From assembly GCF_016595235.1 (NCBI RefSeq), contig NZ_JAENHL010000007.1:1524765-1588764 (forward strand): 64,000 bases of DNA. The letters are read 5' to 3'. Below are positions 1 through 8,216 of the stretch, piece by piece. The position numbers and the translations under genes were made by a program. Origin of the DNA: Taklimakanibacter albus (lineage in GTDB: Bacteria; Pseudomonadota; Alphaproteobacteria; Rhizobiales; Aestuariivirgaceae). The stretch's first letter is position 1. Each line of letters starts with the position of its first letter. The notes below the pieces were generated by a model, which saw only the letters and a list, made by a program, of their open reading frames with translations, was not told the DNA's origin and did not search any database.

Positions 1-685
1 GCTTACCCAGCTCGCCCAGCGGAATCTTCGCCTTGAAGGCGGATTTGAGCTCATCGGCCGGCTTGCCTTGCAGCACGGCGCGCATGTCGAACAGTTTATG
101 GAGCATCGCCGTGTCCATCTGGCCGGGGCACACGCAATTGACCAGGATGCCGTCGGCGGCGAGCTCGGCGGCGAGGCATTGCATGAGCCCGATCATGCCG
201 AATTTCGACGCCGAATAGGCGGCATTTTCGACACCGCCGCGCAGGCCGAACAGCGATGAGGTGAGGATGATGCGCCCGCCGCGGCCTTGCGGCACCATCC
301 GCCTTGCGAAGGATGTCGCGGTGACGAAAGCGCCGGTCAGGTTGATGTCGAGGACGCGCCGCCAGGTCGGCAGATCAAAATCGACGGCACGCTTGAGGAC
401 GAGAATGCCGGCATTGGGGACGACGATATCGACGCCGCCATCCTTGAACAGCCGGTCGGCCAGCGCTTCGGTCGCGTCTTCACTGGTGACGTCGAGCTCG
501 ACCACGCGGGCACGGTCGCCGGCGAGCGACGCGAGCCGGCTTTGCGCGTCGGCCACGGCGCGTTTGTCGATATCGGCGGCGATGACCTTGGCGCCATGTT
601 TCAGATAGGCCTCGGCGACGGCAAGCCCGATTCCCTGGGCACCACCGGTGATGAAAGCCGTCTTTCCCTCAAGCAACCCGCTCAT
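1..685 (-). CDS. SDR family oxidoreductase (partial, 3' end beyond the left edge)
   Basis: This is a classical short-chain dehydrogenase/reductase that should oxidise or reduce an alcohol or ketone with NAD(P)(H). Translating the minus strand from the ATG at 685 gives a Rossmann start with the cofactor loop TGGAQGIG near residue 13, an NAG motif near residue 90, a catalytic Ser in ILTSS and the YSASK catalytic pair. About 228 residues are visible, so roughly 20-30 C-terminal residues lie outside the window. The gene follows the diaminopropionate ammonia-lyase gene by 13 bases and looks like the last visible member of the long operon that starts near 8056. The substrate cannot be read from the sequence. 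Confidence 0.88.
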   Translation of the reverse strand, partial: MSGLLEGKTAFITGGAQGIGLAVAEAYLKHGAKVIAADIDKRAVADAQSRLASLAGDRARVVELDVTSEDATEALADRLFKDGGVDIVVPNAGILVLKRAVDFDLPTWRRVLDINLTGAFVTATSFARRMVPQGRGGRIILTSSLFGLRGGVENAAYSASKFGMIGLMQCLAAELAADGILVNCVCPGQMDTAMLHKLFDMRAVLQGKPADELKSAFKAKIPLGELGK

Positions 686-698
686 CTACACCTCCCCT

Positions 699-1919
699 TC
701 AGGCTGCGACCGCATCCGACGTCCGGCCGACGATCCGCAGATAGGCATCCTCATCCGTCGCTCCTTCGCTCCCGATCACCAGCACCCGCGACTTCGCGTC
801 GAGACCAAGCGCCGCCTTGAGCTTCGGATCGAGCGCGGCGGCAATCAAGCCCGCCGTCGCGGCGCAGCCCGATTCACCGGCGACGATGGCGGGATCGCCA
901 TCGATGCCGGCAGCCAGGATACGCATGGCGTCGGGTGCGGCGTCCTCGGGCAACGCCAGGACGTCATCGACCGCATGCTGCATCACCACCCAGGCAGGCG
1001 CCGAGACCTGGCCGGCGGCGAGGCAGGCCATGACGGTATTGGTGTCGCCCGGCACCATGGTCGGCTTGCCGGCCGCGATGCTGCGGAAGACGCAATCGGC
1101 CTGGATCGGCTCGACGACGATGAGGCGTGGCCGGTCCGTGCCGAAAAGGTCCCAGTAATGCGCACCGAAAGCAGCGGCGAGACCACCGACGCCGGCCTGG
1201 ACGAAGACATGGGTCGGCCGTCCGGTCGTTTCCGTCTGCTTCAGCACTTCATCGGCGATCAGCGAATAACCCTGCATGATGAGCGAGGGCACACGCGCTT
1301 TGGGGTCGGACGAGGTGTCGGCGACCAGCACCCAGCCATTCTTGACGGCATCGGCGGCGCAGTCGCGCACCGAGTCGTCATAATGGCCTTTGACGCGTAC
1401 GATCCTGGCGCCGAAACGGGCGATCTCGCGCTCGCGCGTCGGACTGACATGGCTGTGCAGATAGATCACGCAATTGGCGCCGAACAGCTGCGCGCCCCAG
1501 GCGACCGAGCGCCCGTGATTGCCGTCGGTGGCGGCGGCGACCGTGACGTCGGCGACCTGGTCGCGGTATTTGCCGGCCACCAGATCGGCGACCGCCGCGT
1601 CCTTGATTCCATGTTTCTCGGCGAGATGATCCTTCAGCACGGTCAGCACCGCATAGGCGCCGCCGATCGCCTTGAAGCTCTTGAGGCCGAGCCGCTGACC
1701 TTCGTCTTTATAAAGCACCGTGCCGACACCGAGCCTTCCGGCGAGCCCGGCGAGCGCGATGAGTGGCGTCGGCCTGTAGCCCGGCCAGGCGCTGATTTCG
1801 GCCTTCGCTATGCGGAAGCCGTCCTGGCTCAGCACGTGCCGTTCCGTGTCACTGTAAGGACGCGCCCGGTCGCCATGAGCATTATGGACCGCCAGCGCGG
1901 AGTACCGCTGAAGTTGCAT
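699..1919 (-). CDS. dpaL: Diaminopropionate ammonia-lyase (PLP-dependent)
   Basis: The 406-residue protein belongs to the fold-type II PLP enzymes and resembles diaminopropionate ammonia-lyase (YgeX/DpaL), which splits 2,3-diaminopropionate into pyruvate and two ammonia. The PLP lysine is probably K83 in the LKSFKAIGG segment. The TDGNHGRS segment that follows contains the conserved Asp of this family and the usual Asn-His-Gly. The length matches the family (about 400). The gene lies downstream of an amino-acid ABC importer and a 2-oxoacid dehydrogenase-like set, which could take up the substrate and process the pyruvate. A 188-base gap with two palindromic structures separates it from the binding-protein gene, so its expression may be adjusted separately. 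Assignment to the family is firm; substrate stereochemistry (D or L) is not visible. Confidence 0.88.
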   Translation of the reverse strand: MQLQRYSALAVHNAHGDRARPYSDTERHVLSQDGFRIAKAEISAWPGYRPTPLIALAGLAGRLGVGTVLYKDEGQRLGLKSFKAIGGAYAVLTVLKDHLAEKHGIKDAAVADLVAGKYRDQVADVTVAAATDGNHGRSVAWGAQLFGANCVIYLHSHVSPTREREIARFGARIVRVKGHYDDSVRDCAADAVKNGWVLVADTSSDPKARVPSLIMQGYSLIADEVLKQTETTGRPTHVFVQAGVGGLAAAFGAHYWDLFGTDRPRLIVVEPIQADCVFRSIAAGKPTMVPGDTNTVMACLAAGQVSAPAWVVMQHAVDDVLALPEDAAPDAMRILAAGIDGDPAIVAGESGCAATAGLIAAALDPKLKAALGLDAKSRVLVIGSEGATDEDAYLRIVGRTSDAVAA

Positions 1920-1937
1920 CTTATATTCCCATTTACA

Positions 1938-1995
1938 GAGCCTTTCCCACTTTGATCGAAGCGGACCGCTTCGATCAAAGTGGGTAAAAAGGCTC
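1938..1995. repeat. Strong perfect palindrome upstream of dpaL
   Basis: Two 19-base arms (1946-1964 and 1966-1984) are perfect inverted repeats around one base. They are flanked by a partly matching GAGCC (1938-1942) and GGCTC (1991-1995). On the minus-strand transcript this forms a very stable hairpin between the binding-protein stop and the dpaL start. It could end or attenuate transcription, stabilise an mRNA end, or be a mobile palindromic repeat. Confidence 0.8.
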
Positions 1996-2012
1996 GAAAA
2001 GCTATTATCTGG

Positions 2013-2058
2013 AGCGCTTCCTTATCGCCAAAGTCGAGCAACTTTGGCGGGAAGCGCT
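2013..2058. repeat. 46-base palindromic repeat, copy 1 of 2
   Basis: The element begins AGCGCTTCC, carries CGCCAAAGT and its inverse ACTTTGGCG around a short loop, and ends GGAAGCGCT. A copy at 36096-36141 matches it at 43 of 46 positions. Each copy lies beside an ABC binding-protein gene. It behaves like a REP-type dispersed palindrome. Confidence 0.85.
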
Positions 2059-2107
2059 CTAGTCGGCACCGGGCGTCTTGGTTGGAAGACGCCCGGCAGT
2101 TTGAGCG

Positions 2108-2926
2108 TTATTGGCGCTTGGCCAGCGCGTCGAACCACTTGTCGCGCAGCTTCACATTCTCGCCATTGCGCACGACGTCGCTGAGGAATGTGTTCAGGAA
2201 GTTCAGGAAATGCGGCTCGCCGGCGCGGATCGCATAGGCAAGACCGACCGGCTTGAGGAGCGCATCCTCGCCATTGAGAACGCGCAGGCGCTGTTCGAAG
2301 GCCGGGTTCTTGGCCTTGAGCAGGCGATAGGTGCCGGGATCGAGGAAAGCGGCATCGGCCTGGCCGGACGCCACTTCGCTGATCCAGGCGGCGACGTCAT
2401 TGGTCAGCACGCCGCGCACCTTGGCTTTGGGGAACATCTCTTTCGGATAGCTCTCCTCCACCGTGCCGCTCTGCCCGACAAAGGTGACATCCGGCGAGTC
2501 GAGATCGGCGAGCGACTGGATCTTCGAATTGGCCGTGACGACCACATGGAAGCCGAAGGTGAAATAGGGCTCGGTGAAGTCGACGACCAGCGCACGCTCC
2601 GGCGTGGCGAAGAGATTGGCGAAGACCGCGTCGAACTGATTGGCCTCGAGGCCCGGCACGAGTGTCGCCCAGGTGGCCGGCACGATCTCGAGCTTGACGC
2701 CCATGATCTTGGCGGCGCGCTCGGCGAGCTCGACATTGATGCCTTCATAGGTGCCGGTCTCAGGGTTCGGCGCCTGCCAGGGTTGGGTTTCCGCCATGCC
2801 GACGCGGAACACGCCGCGATCACGGATCTCCTTCAGGAGATCGGCCGAGGCCGGTGCGGCGGCAAAGGTGACCAGCGTCGCGACGAGTGCCGCGCATTGG
2901 CTCCATTTTTTCAGTAAGGCTTTCAT
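2108..2926 (-). CDS. Amino-acid ABC transporter substrate-binding protein
   Basis: The 272-residue periplasmic binding protein is of the polar amino-acid type (SBP family 3). A Sec signal peptide of about 29 residues ends in APASA. The mature part opens with LLKEIRDRGVFRVGM and continues with typical lobes (EGINVELAERAAKIMGV, then a PERALVVDFTEPYF segment). It would hand its ligand to the two permeases encoded just upstream (24-base gap). No ATPase gene is present in the cluster. Because diaminopropionate ammonia-lyase follows, a diamino acid is a reasonable ligand guess, but this is inference. Confidence 0.9.
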   Translation of the reverse strand: MKALLKKWSQCAALVATLVTFAAAPASADLLKEIRDRGVFRVGMAETQPWQAPNPETGTYEGINVELAERAAKIMGVKLEIVPATWATLVPGLEANQFDAVFANLFATPERALVVDFTEPYFTFGFHVVVTANSKIQSLADLDSPDVTFVGQSGTVEESYPKEMFPKAKVRGVLTNDVAAWISEVASGQADAAFLDPGTYRLLKAKNPAFEQRLRVLNGEDALLKPVGLAYAIRAGEPHFLNFLNTFLSDVVRNGENVKLRDKWFDALAKRQ

Positions 2927-2950
2927 GTCAGTTTCCTCCGTCTGTTGTTG

Positions 2951-3685
2951 TCAGGGATTGGCCAGGCGTGATTGCGGGGTCGGTCGTGACAGCTTGGGCA
3001 GCAAGCCGCTACGGCTGCGCTCGCGTTTGCCCGGCCGGCCGAGCCGGACTTCGAGCCGGCGGGCGAACAGGATGACCGGGAAGATCATGAAGAAATAGAC
3101 GACGGCGATGGCCGACAGGAATTCGATATAGCGATAGGTCTGGCCGCCGAGCAGATAGGCCTGGAGCGACAGATCGGCGACGCCGATCGCCGACAGGAGC
3201 GTCGTGTTCTTGAGGAACTCGGAGAAATAGTTGACCAGCGGCGCGATCGACAGGCGTAGGGCCTGCGGCAGGATGACGAACCCCCATTTGGGCAAGGACG
3301 GCAGGCCCAGCGCATGCGCCGCCTCGACTTGTCCGCGCGGCACCGATTCGATGCCGGCGCGATAGATTTCGGCAAGGAAGGCGGCGCCGATGAGGCCGAG
3401 CACCACCGATCCGGCCCAGAAGCCCGAGACCTTGGTGGCGAAGATCAACGGCACGCAATAATAGGCCCAGAAGATCAAAACGACTTCCGGTGTGACGCGG
3501 AAAAACAGGATGTAGCCGCGGGCGATACTTCTGAGGACGGCATTCTTCGAAATGCGCGCGGCGCAGATGAGAGCGCCGCCGAACACCGCAACGAGCGCAC
3601 CGACCAGCGCGATGGCGAGCGTGACCAGGGCGCCGTCGAGAAGCGTGCCGCCATTGCGCAGGACGAGGCCGAGATCGAAGCTCAT
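2951..3685 (-). CDS. Amino-acid ABC transporter permease
   Basis: The 244-residue inner-membrane protein is of the HisM/GlnP type. It has several hydrophobic helices and the cytoplasmic EAA-type loop (AAHALGLPSLPKWGFVILPQ) that docks with the ATPase. Its start overlaps the stop of the preceding permease gene by 4 bases (ATGA), so the two are translationally coupled and probably form a heterodimeric channel. The C-terminal tail is basic (residues about 215-244). Confidence 0.92.
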   Translation of the reverse strand: MSFDLGLVLRNGGTLLDGALVTLAIALVGALVAVFGGALICAARISKNAVLRSIARGYILFFRVTPEVVLIFWAYYCVPLIFATKVSGFWAGSVVLGLIGAAFLAEIYRAGIESVPRGQVEAAHALGLPSLPKWGFVILPQALRLSIAPLVNYFSEFLKNTTLLSAIGVADLSLQAYLLGGQTYRYIEFLSAIAVVYFFMIFPVILFARRLEVRLGRPGKRERSRSGLLPKLSRPTPQSRLANP

Positions 3686-4368
3686 GCCATCCCCCGCTTC
3701 AGTCTCTTCTCGGCGGCGTAGCCGGCGAAAGTGATGGCGGCTCCGACGATGAAAGCGAGTACCGCCGCCGTCGTATAGATTTCGACCGGCTGGAAGGTGC
3801 TGGAGGAAAGCCGGCTCGCGGTGCGCATCAGATCATCGATGGCGAGCACCGAGAGGATGGTCGTCGCCTTGAAGATGCTGATCGTGGTGCCGACCAGCGG
3901 CGGCAGCATGAGCTTCACCGCTTGCGGCAGGATGACGAGCCGCCAGGTCGGATAGAAACGCAGGCCCAGCGACTTCGCCGCCTCGAACTGGCCTTTGCCG
4001 ATGGCGCCGATGCCGCCGCGGATGATCTCGCTGCAATAAGCGGCGACATTGAAGATGAGGGCGATCGAGCCGCTTTGGAACGGCGTCATCGAGATGCCGG
4101 TGATGCCGGGAACGGCAAAATGCACCCAGATGGCCTGCACCAGAAGCGGCGTCGAACGCCAGAATTCGACGAAGATCCAGGCCGGCCAGCTGATGAAACG
4201 ATTTGGCGACAGATTGGCGAGCGCCAGCAACGTGCCGACCACGACGCCGCCGCAGATGAAGCCGATCGCCGTCAGAAGGATATTCGTGCCGAGACCCGCA
4301 ATAAGCACCGGCAGGTATTTCCAGACGATCGAGAAATCGAGCGATCTCAGGAAATCATAATCGATCAT
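3682..4368 (-). CDS. Amino-acid ABC transporter permease
   Basis: This 228-residue HisQ/GlnP-type permease starts MIDYDFLRSLDFSIVWKY and carries the EAA-type loop AAKSLGLRFYPTWRLVILPQ. It is the first transporter gene of the set, 19 bases after the VOC-family gene, and overlaps the second permease by 4 bases. It should form the membrane channel of the importer with that partner. Confidence 0.92.
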   Translation of the reverse strand: MIDYDFLRSLDFSIVWKYLPVLIAGLGTNILLTAIGFICGGVVVGTLLALANLSPNRFISWPAWIFVEFWRSTPLLVQAIWVHFAVPGITGISMTPFQSGSIALIFNVAAYCSEIIRGGIGAIGKGQFEAAKSLGLRFYPTWRLVILPQAVKLMLPPLVGTTISIFKATTILSVLAIDDLMRTASRLSSSTFQPVEIYTTAAVLAFIVGAAITFAGYAAEKRLKRGMA

Positions 4369-4387
4369 GGCCGGCGCTCCGCCATGC

Positions 4388-4927
4388 TCACTGCCCCGGC
4401 CGGCCCGGATGCCAGAGCCGGCGCGCCGGCGAACCTTCCGGGCCCTTGCCTTGCGGGTAGCTCACAAGCTCCATCTGCAGTCCCCAGGGACTCTGGAAGT
4501 AGATCCACAGCGATCCCGCCGCCGGTCCCTCCTCGATTTTCTGGATGTCGCCCTGAACGGTGACGCCATGGGCTTTCAGATGCGCGACGGCAGCTTCGAT
4601 GTCGTCGACATAGAAAGCCAGATGATGCCCGCCGATGTCGCTGTTGCGCGGCGGCGCTTCGGCCTGGTCGGGGGCGGAATATTCGAAGATCTCGAAATTG
4701 GGCCCGTTGCCGCAGCGCACGAAACCCCAGCGGAAGCGCGCTTTGCGGTCGACGCCGATCTGGCGCTCCATGAAGTCAGGATCGGCATACGTGCCGCCAT
4801 CGAGGATGAAGTCGCAGCCGATGACGCGCACGAAGAAATCGACCGCCGCGTCGAAATCGGGAACGGTGAGACCGATATGCTCGGTGCCGCGCAGTCCCGG
4901 CAGGCCTTGCAGCGGTCTGGCGCTCAT
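4388..4927 (-). CDS. VOC-family (glyoxalase/dioxygenase fold) protein
   Basis: The 179-residue protein has vicinal-oxygen-chelate features: an early RGTEHIGLTVPDFDAAVDFF strand-helix unit and a second half with GGHHLAFYVDDIEAAVAHLK. Both halves carry His residues placed like VOC metal ligands. VOC proteins include glyoxalases, ring-cleavage dioxygenases and epimerases, so the reaction is unknown. It lies 4 bases after the E2-like gene and 19 bases before the permease gene, so it belongs to the operon. Confidence 0.82.
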   Translation of the reverse strand: MSARPLQGLPGLRGTEHIGLTVPDFDAAVDFFVRVIGCDFILDGGTYADPDFMERQIGVDRKARFRWGFVRCGNGPNFEIFEYSAPDQAEAPPRNSDIGGHHLAFYVDDIEAAVAHLKAHGVTVQGDIQKIEEGPAAGSLWIYFQSPWGLQMELVSYPQGKGPEGSPARRLWHPGRPGQ

Positions 4928-4931
4928 AGGC

Positions 4932-6059
4932 TCAGCCCTCCGCCTTGCCGAGATGGGCGGTGATGAGACGATTCACCTGCGCCGCCTCTTCCATCATCGG
5001 CATGTGGCCGGCGCCGGCCAGCCGCGCCACGTCGACGCCCGCCGGCAGGCCGTCGCTCTGACTTGCCGGAATGATCTGGTCGGCTTCACCCCAGACGATA
5101 AGCGCCGGGATCTTGCCGTCGAGGATCGCACGCAGGTCGATGATCTGCTTGCCGTCGGCCATGAGATGTCCAGCGATGGCGGCGAGCGCCTCAGGCACGC
5201 CGTCGAGGCGTTTGAAACGCAGCACATTCTCGACCATTTCGGCATTCATGCCTTGCGGATCGGCGAAGAGCAGCGACAGCACGTCCTTCATCGGCTTGCG
5301 CCGCTCGGCGGCAAGGAAGCCGTCGATGTAATTGGCGGAGATTTCCGCGCCGATGCCGGCCGGCGCGATGAGGCTCAGCGATTGAACGCGCTGCGGTGAG
5401 GTTTCAGCAATGGCGAGCGCCACGGCGCCGCCCAGCGAATGGCCGATGAGATGGGCCTTCTCGATATCGAGTGCCGCGAAAAGCTCGAGCACGGCGTCCG
5501 CGATGTCGGTAACCTTTCCGCTCGCGACCGTTGGCTCTGAATCGCCATGCGCCGGCAGGTCGATCACATGCACGGCGCGATTCTGTGCCAGCGTATCCTG
5601 ATTGAAGAGCCAGGTGCCGCCATCACCGCCGAAGCCGTGGATCAGCACGGCGGGAACGCCGCCCGAGCCGAGACTCAGCACCTTGAAGCGATGGGCGCCG
5701 GCCTGGACGATACGCGCCTTCGGCGCATCGTCGGCGTCGGCCGCTGCACTTCCCGCGCGGTCGGCATAGCTCGCGATGAAAGCTTCGACATCACTGTCGG
5801 AGACGTCTTCGGTGGCGAGCACCGCGAGGAGTGCACCGACCGGCGCCGTGGCGCCTTCGCTCACCACGATCCTGCGCAGGCGGCCCTGGCCTTGGGACTC
5901 GACCACATTGGTGATCTTTTCGGTCTCGACCTCCATGATCTCCTGGCCGGCCGCGATATCGGCGCCTTCGCCGGCGAGCCAGCCCGCGAGCTTGCCTTCC
6001 GTCATGGTCATGCCCCATTTGGGCATGGTGATCGCCTGGATGCGGTCGCTCATCGTCAT
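4932..6059 (-). CDS. acoC: Acetoin dehydrogenase E2-like protein: lipoyl domain plus alpha/beta hydrolase
   Basis: The 375-residue protein joins an N-terminal lipoyl domain (residues about 8-82, lipoyl-lysine about K48 in VETEKITN) to an alpha/beta-hydrolase fold (about 115-370). The hydrolase part has an oxyanion segment HGFGGDGG, the nucleophile motif GHSLGGAVAL and a late His in GAGHMPM. This is the known architecture of AcoC, which differs from ordinary E2 chains that carry a CoA acyltransferase core. It would accept the acyl group made by the E1 pair encoded upstream. Its start overlaps the E1 beta stop by 4 bases. No E3 (dihydrolipoamide dehydrogenase) gene is nearby. Confidence 0.87.
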   Translation of the reverse strand: MTMSDRIQAITMPKWGMTMTEGKLAGWLAGEGADIAAGQEIMEVETEKITNVVESQGQGRLRRIVVSEGATAPVGALLAVLATEDVSDSDVEAFIASYADRAGSAAADADDAPKARIVQAGAHRFKVLSLGSGGVPAVLIHGFGGDGGTWLFNQDTLAQNRAVHVIDLPAHGDSEPTVASGKVTDIADAVLELFAALDIEKAHLIGHSLGGAVALAIAETSPQRVQSLSLIAPAGIGAEISANYIDGFLAAERRKPMKDVLSLLFADPQGMNAEMVENVLRFKRLDGVPEALAAIAGHLMADGKQIIDLRAILDGKIPALIVWGEADQIIPASQSDGLPAGVDVARLAGAGHMPMMEEAAQVNRLITAHLGKAEG

Positions 6060-7072
6060 GACCTCTTGAAGGCGACCGCCTTGCGCACCGCGTCGGCGAT
6101 ACGTTTGGCGTCGGGAATATAGGCGGCTTCGAGATTGGGCGCGTAAGGCACGGGCGTATGCGGCGCCGTTACCTTCATGATCGGCGCCTTGAGCGCGCCG
6201 AACGCCTTCTCGGCGATGATCGAGGAAATGTCGGCGGCCATGCCGCAGCGCGGATTGGCTTCATCGACGATCACCACGCGGCCGGTTTCTTCCGCCATCT
6301 CAAGGAGCGTATCCTCATCGAGGGGCGATGTGGTGCGGGGATCGAGCACCGTGCAGTCGATGCCTTCGGCGGCGAGGATCTCGGCTGCCTCGCGGGCGAA
6401 ATGCACCATGCGGCCGAGTGCCACGATGGTGGCGTCGCCGCCTTCGCGCACGATATGCGCCTCGCCGAAGGGCACCGTATAGGCACCGTCCGGCACCTCG
6501 CCCACCGTGTCATAGAGAACCTTGTTCTCGAGGAAGATGACCGGATCATTGTCGCGGATCGCCTGGATGAGCAGGCCCTTCGCGTCATAGGGCGATGACG
6601 GGATCACCACCTTGAGGCCCGGCACATGGGTGAAGATCGGATAGAGCGCCTGGCTGTGCTGGCTCGCCGAGCGTGTGCCGGCGCCATAGGTGGCGCGGAT
6701 CACGAGCGGCGTCACCGCCTTGCCGCCGAACATGTAGCGGAACTTCGCCGCCTGATTGAAGATCTGGTCGAAGCAGACGCCGAGAAAATCGACGAACATG
6801 ATCTCGGCGACGGGACGCAGGCCGGTCATCGCCGCACCCGCGGCGGCGCCGACAAAGGCGCTTTCGGTGATCGGCGTGTCGCGTACACGCGACGGACCGA
6901 AGGCGCCGAGAAGGCCCTTGGTGACGCCGAAGGCGCCGCCCCAGGCGTCCTTCTGGCCGGAGGCGCCCGAGCCGCCGGCGACATCCTCGCCGAGCACGAT
7001 CACATTCGGATCGCGGCGCATTTCGTGATGGAGAGCCTCGTTCAAGGCCTGACGGAAGGATTTCTGTGCCAT
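6056..7072 (-). CDS. acoB: 2-oxoacid/acetoin dehydrogenase E1 component, beta subunit
   Basis: The 338-residue protein is a transketolase-like beta subunit of a thiamine-diphosphate dehydrogenase (AcoB/PdhB type). It begins with the typical FRQALNEALHHEMRRDPNVIVLGEDVAGG segment, contains TPITESAFVGAAAGAAMTGL, and ends in the transketolase C-terminal domain (GRVVIVDEANPRCGMAADI). It follows the alpha gene by 9 bases and overlaps acoC by 4 bases. Together they would decarboxylate a 2-oxoacid or cleave acetoin, then pass the acyl unit to the lipoyl domain of AcoC. Confidence 0.9.
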   Translation of the reverse strand: MAQKSFRQALNEALHHEMRRDPNVIVLGEDVAGGSGASGQKDAWGGAFGVTKGLLGAFGPSRVRDTPITESAFVGAAAGAAMTGLRPVAEIMFVDFLGVCFDQIFNQAAKFRYMFGGKAVTPLVIRATYGAGTRSASQHSQALYPIFTHVPGLKVVIPSSPYDAKGLLIQAIRDNDPVIFLENKVLYDTVGEVPDGAYTVPFGEAHIVREGGDATIVALGRMVHFAREAAEILAAEGIDCTVLDPRTTSPLDEDTLLEMAEETGRVVIVDEANPRCGMAADISSIIAEKAFGALKAPIMKVTAPHTPVPYAPNLEAAYIPDAKRIADAVRKAVAFKRS

Positions 7073-7081
7073 GAATGCTGC

Positions 7082-8056
7082 TCAGTAACGGACATAGACA
7101 TCGGTGGTGAGGGAGGAGAGCGCCGGCTGGGGTGCCGAGCGCGCCGAGGCAACGGCCTGGTCGATCGCCGCCTGGACCTCGGCATCGACCTTATCGAGCT
7201 CGTCAAGTCCGAGAAGCTTCGCCTCGGTGACGCGGCGGCGGAAGCGCGGCAGGCAATCGCGGTCGCGCCGCATCGCCGCCTTTTCTTCCGCCGTGCGGTA
7301 ATTGTCCGGATCGCCGCTGAAATGGCCGTAATAACGGGGCGTCTCGATATGAAGGAGCGTCGGGCCTTCGCCGCGCCGCGCCCGTTCCACCGCCTCGCCC
7401 GCCGCTTCATGCACGGCGAAGAAATCGACGCCGTCGACCTTGGCAAAGGCCATGCCGAGCGCTTCGGCGCGTTTGGTGATCTCGCCCGCGACGACGAAGG
7501 AGCTCGCCGTCGCCTCGCCGAAGCCATTGTCCTCGACGGCGAAGATCACCGGCAGCTTCCACACCTGCGCGAGATTCATGCTCTCGGCCGTGGTGCCCTG
7601 GTTGATGCCGCCGTCGCCGGTGAACGCCACCGACACATCATTGCGGCCGAGGATCTGCGACGTGAGCGCCGCGCCACAGGCGATCGGCGGCGCGCCGCCG
7701 ACAATGCCATTGGCGCCGAGCATGCCCTTGGAGAGGTCGGCGATATGCATCGAGCCGCCTTTGCCGCGGCAGATGCCGGTATCCTTGCCGAAGATCTCGG
7801 CCATCATGCCGTCGACATCGCAGCCCTTGGCGATGCAATGGCCATGGCCGCGATGGGTGGAGGCGATGCGGTCGCTCTCGCTCAGATGCAGGCAGATGCC
7901 GACGGCGGAAGCTTCCTGGCCGGCATAGAGATGAGTGTTTCCCGGTATGTCGCCGCTCGCCATCTCGGCGCTGACGCGATCCTCGAAGACGCGTATCATG
8001 CGCATCAGGCGATAGGCCTTGAGCAATTCCTCGCGCGAAAGCTGCAATCCTGTCAT
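7082..8056 (-). CDS. acoA: 2-oxoacid/acetoin dehydrogenase E1 component, alpha subunit
   Basis: The 324-residue E1 alpha chain starts MTGLQLSREELLKAYRLMRM. The ATG at 8056 is preceded by a good GGGAG ribosome site, so the longer upstream reading frame is not needed. The thiamine-diphosphate motif is visible as GDGGINQGTTAESMNLAQ with a later Asn (VEDNGFGEAT). It is the first gene of the long minus-strand operon and is divergent from a Lrp-type regulator, which probably controls it. Acetoin and pyruvate dehydrogenase E1 subunits are hard to tell apart. The AcoC-type E2 favours acetoin or an acetoin-like ketone. Confidence 0.9.
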   Translation of the reverse strand: MTGLQLSREELLKAYRLMRMIRVFEDRVSAEMASGDIPGNTHLYAGQEASAVGICLHLSESDRIASTHRGHGHCIAKGCDVDGMMAEIFGKDTGICRGKGGSMHIADLSKGMLGANGIVGGAPPIACGAALTSQILGRNDVSVAFTGDGGINQGTTAESMNLAQVWKLPVIFAVEDNGFGEATASSFVVAGEITKRAEALGMAFAKVDGVDFFAVHEAAGEAVERARRGEGPTLLHIETPRYYGHFSGDPDNYRTAEEKAAMRRDRDCLPRFRRRVTEAKLLGLDELDKVDAEVQAAIDQAVASARSAPQPALSSLTTDVYVRY

Positions 8057-8216
8057 TCGGTTCTCCCAAAGCGCCCTGCCGTAGCGCCAGGGCGACCAAC
8101 TTTTCTTGCCAGTGAGGATAGATCGGCCCTCCGCCCGATTTTTGCGAATTAAGTTCAATCCCGCAAAATTTACGCGTAAAGCAGCGCAACGTGAAAAATT
8201 CAGGCGGCGCTTTGTC
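8057..8216. promoter_or_regulatory. Divergent promoter region with candidate Lrp-type operators
   Basis: This 160-base gap separates acoA (minus) from the Lrp-type regulator gene (plus). It holds a perfect 12-base palindrome TTTACGCGTAAA at 8169-8180 and an inverted pair TTTTGCG (8140-8146) and CGCAAAA (8162-8168). The AT-rich 8139-8180 stretch stands out from the GC-rich surroundings. Such symmetric AT-flanked sites between an Lrp-family gene and its target are typical operators, but binding is inferred. Confidence 0.55.

Noticed and set aside
648-1955. Long plus-strand open frame opposite dpaL
   Set aside because: It is a shadow of the dpaL coding strand in high-GC DNA. It has no ribosome site or family features, while the minus strand is a clear PLP enzyme.
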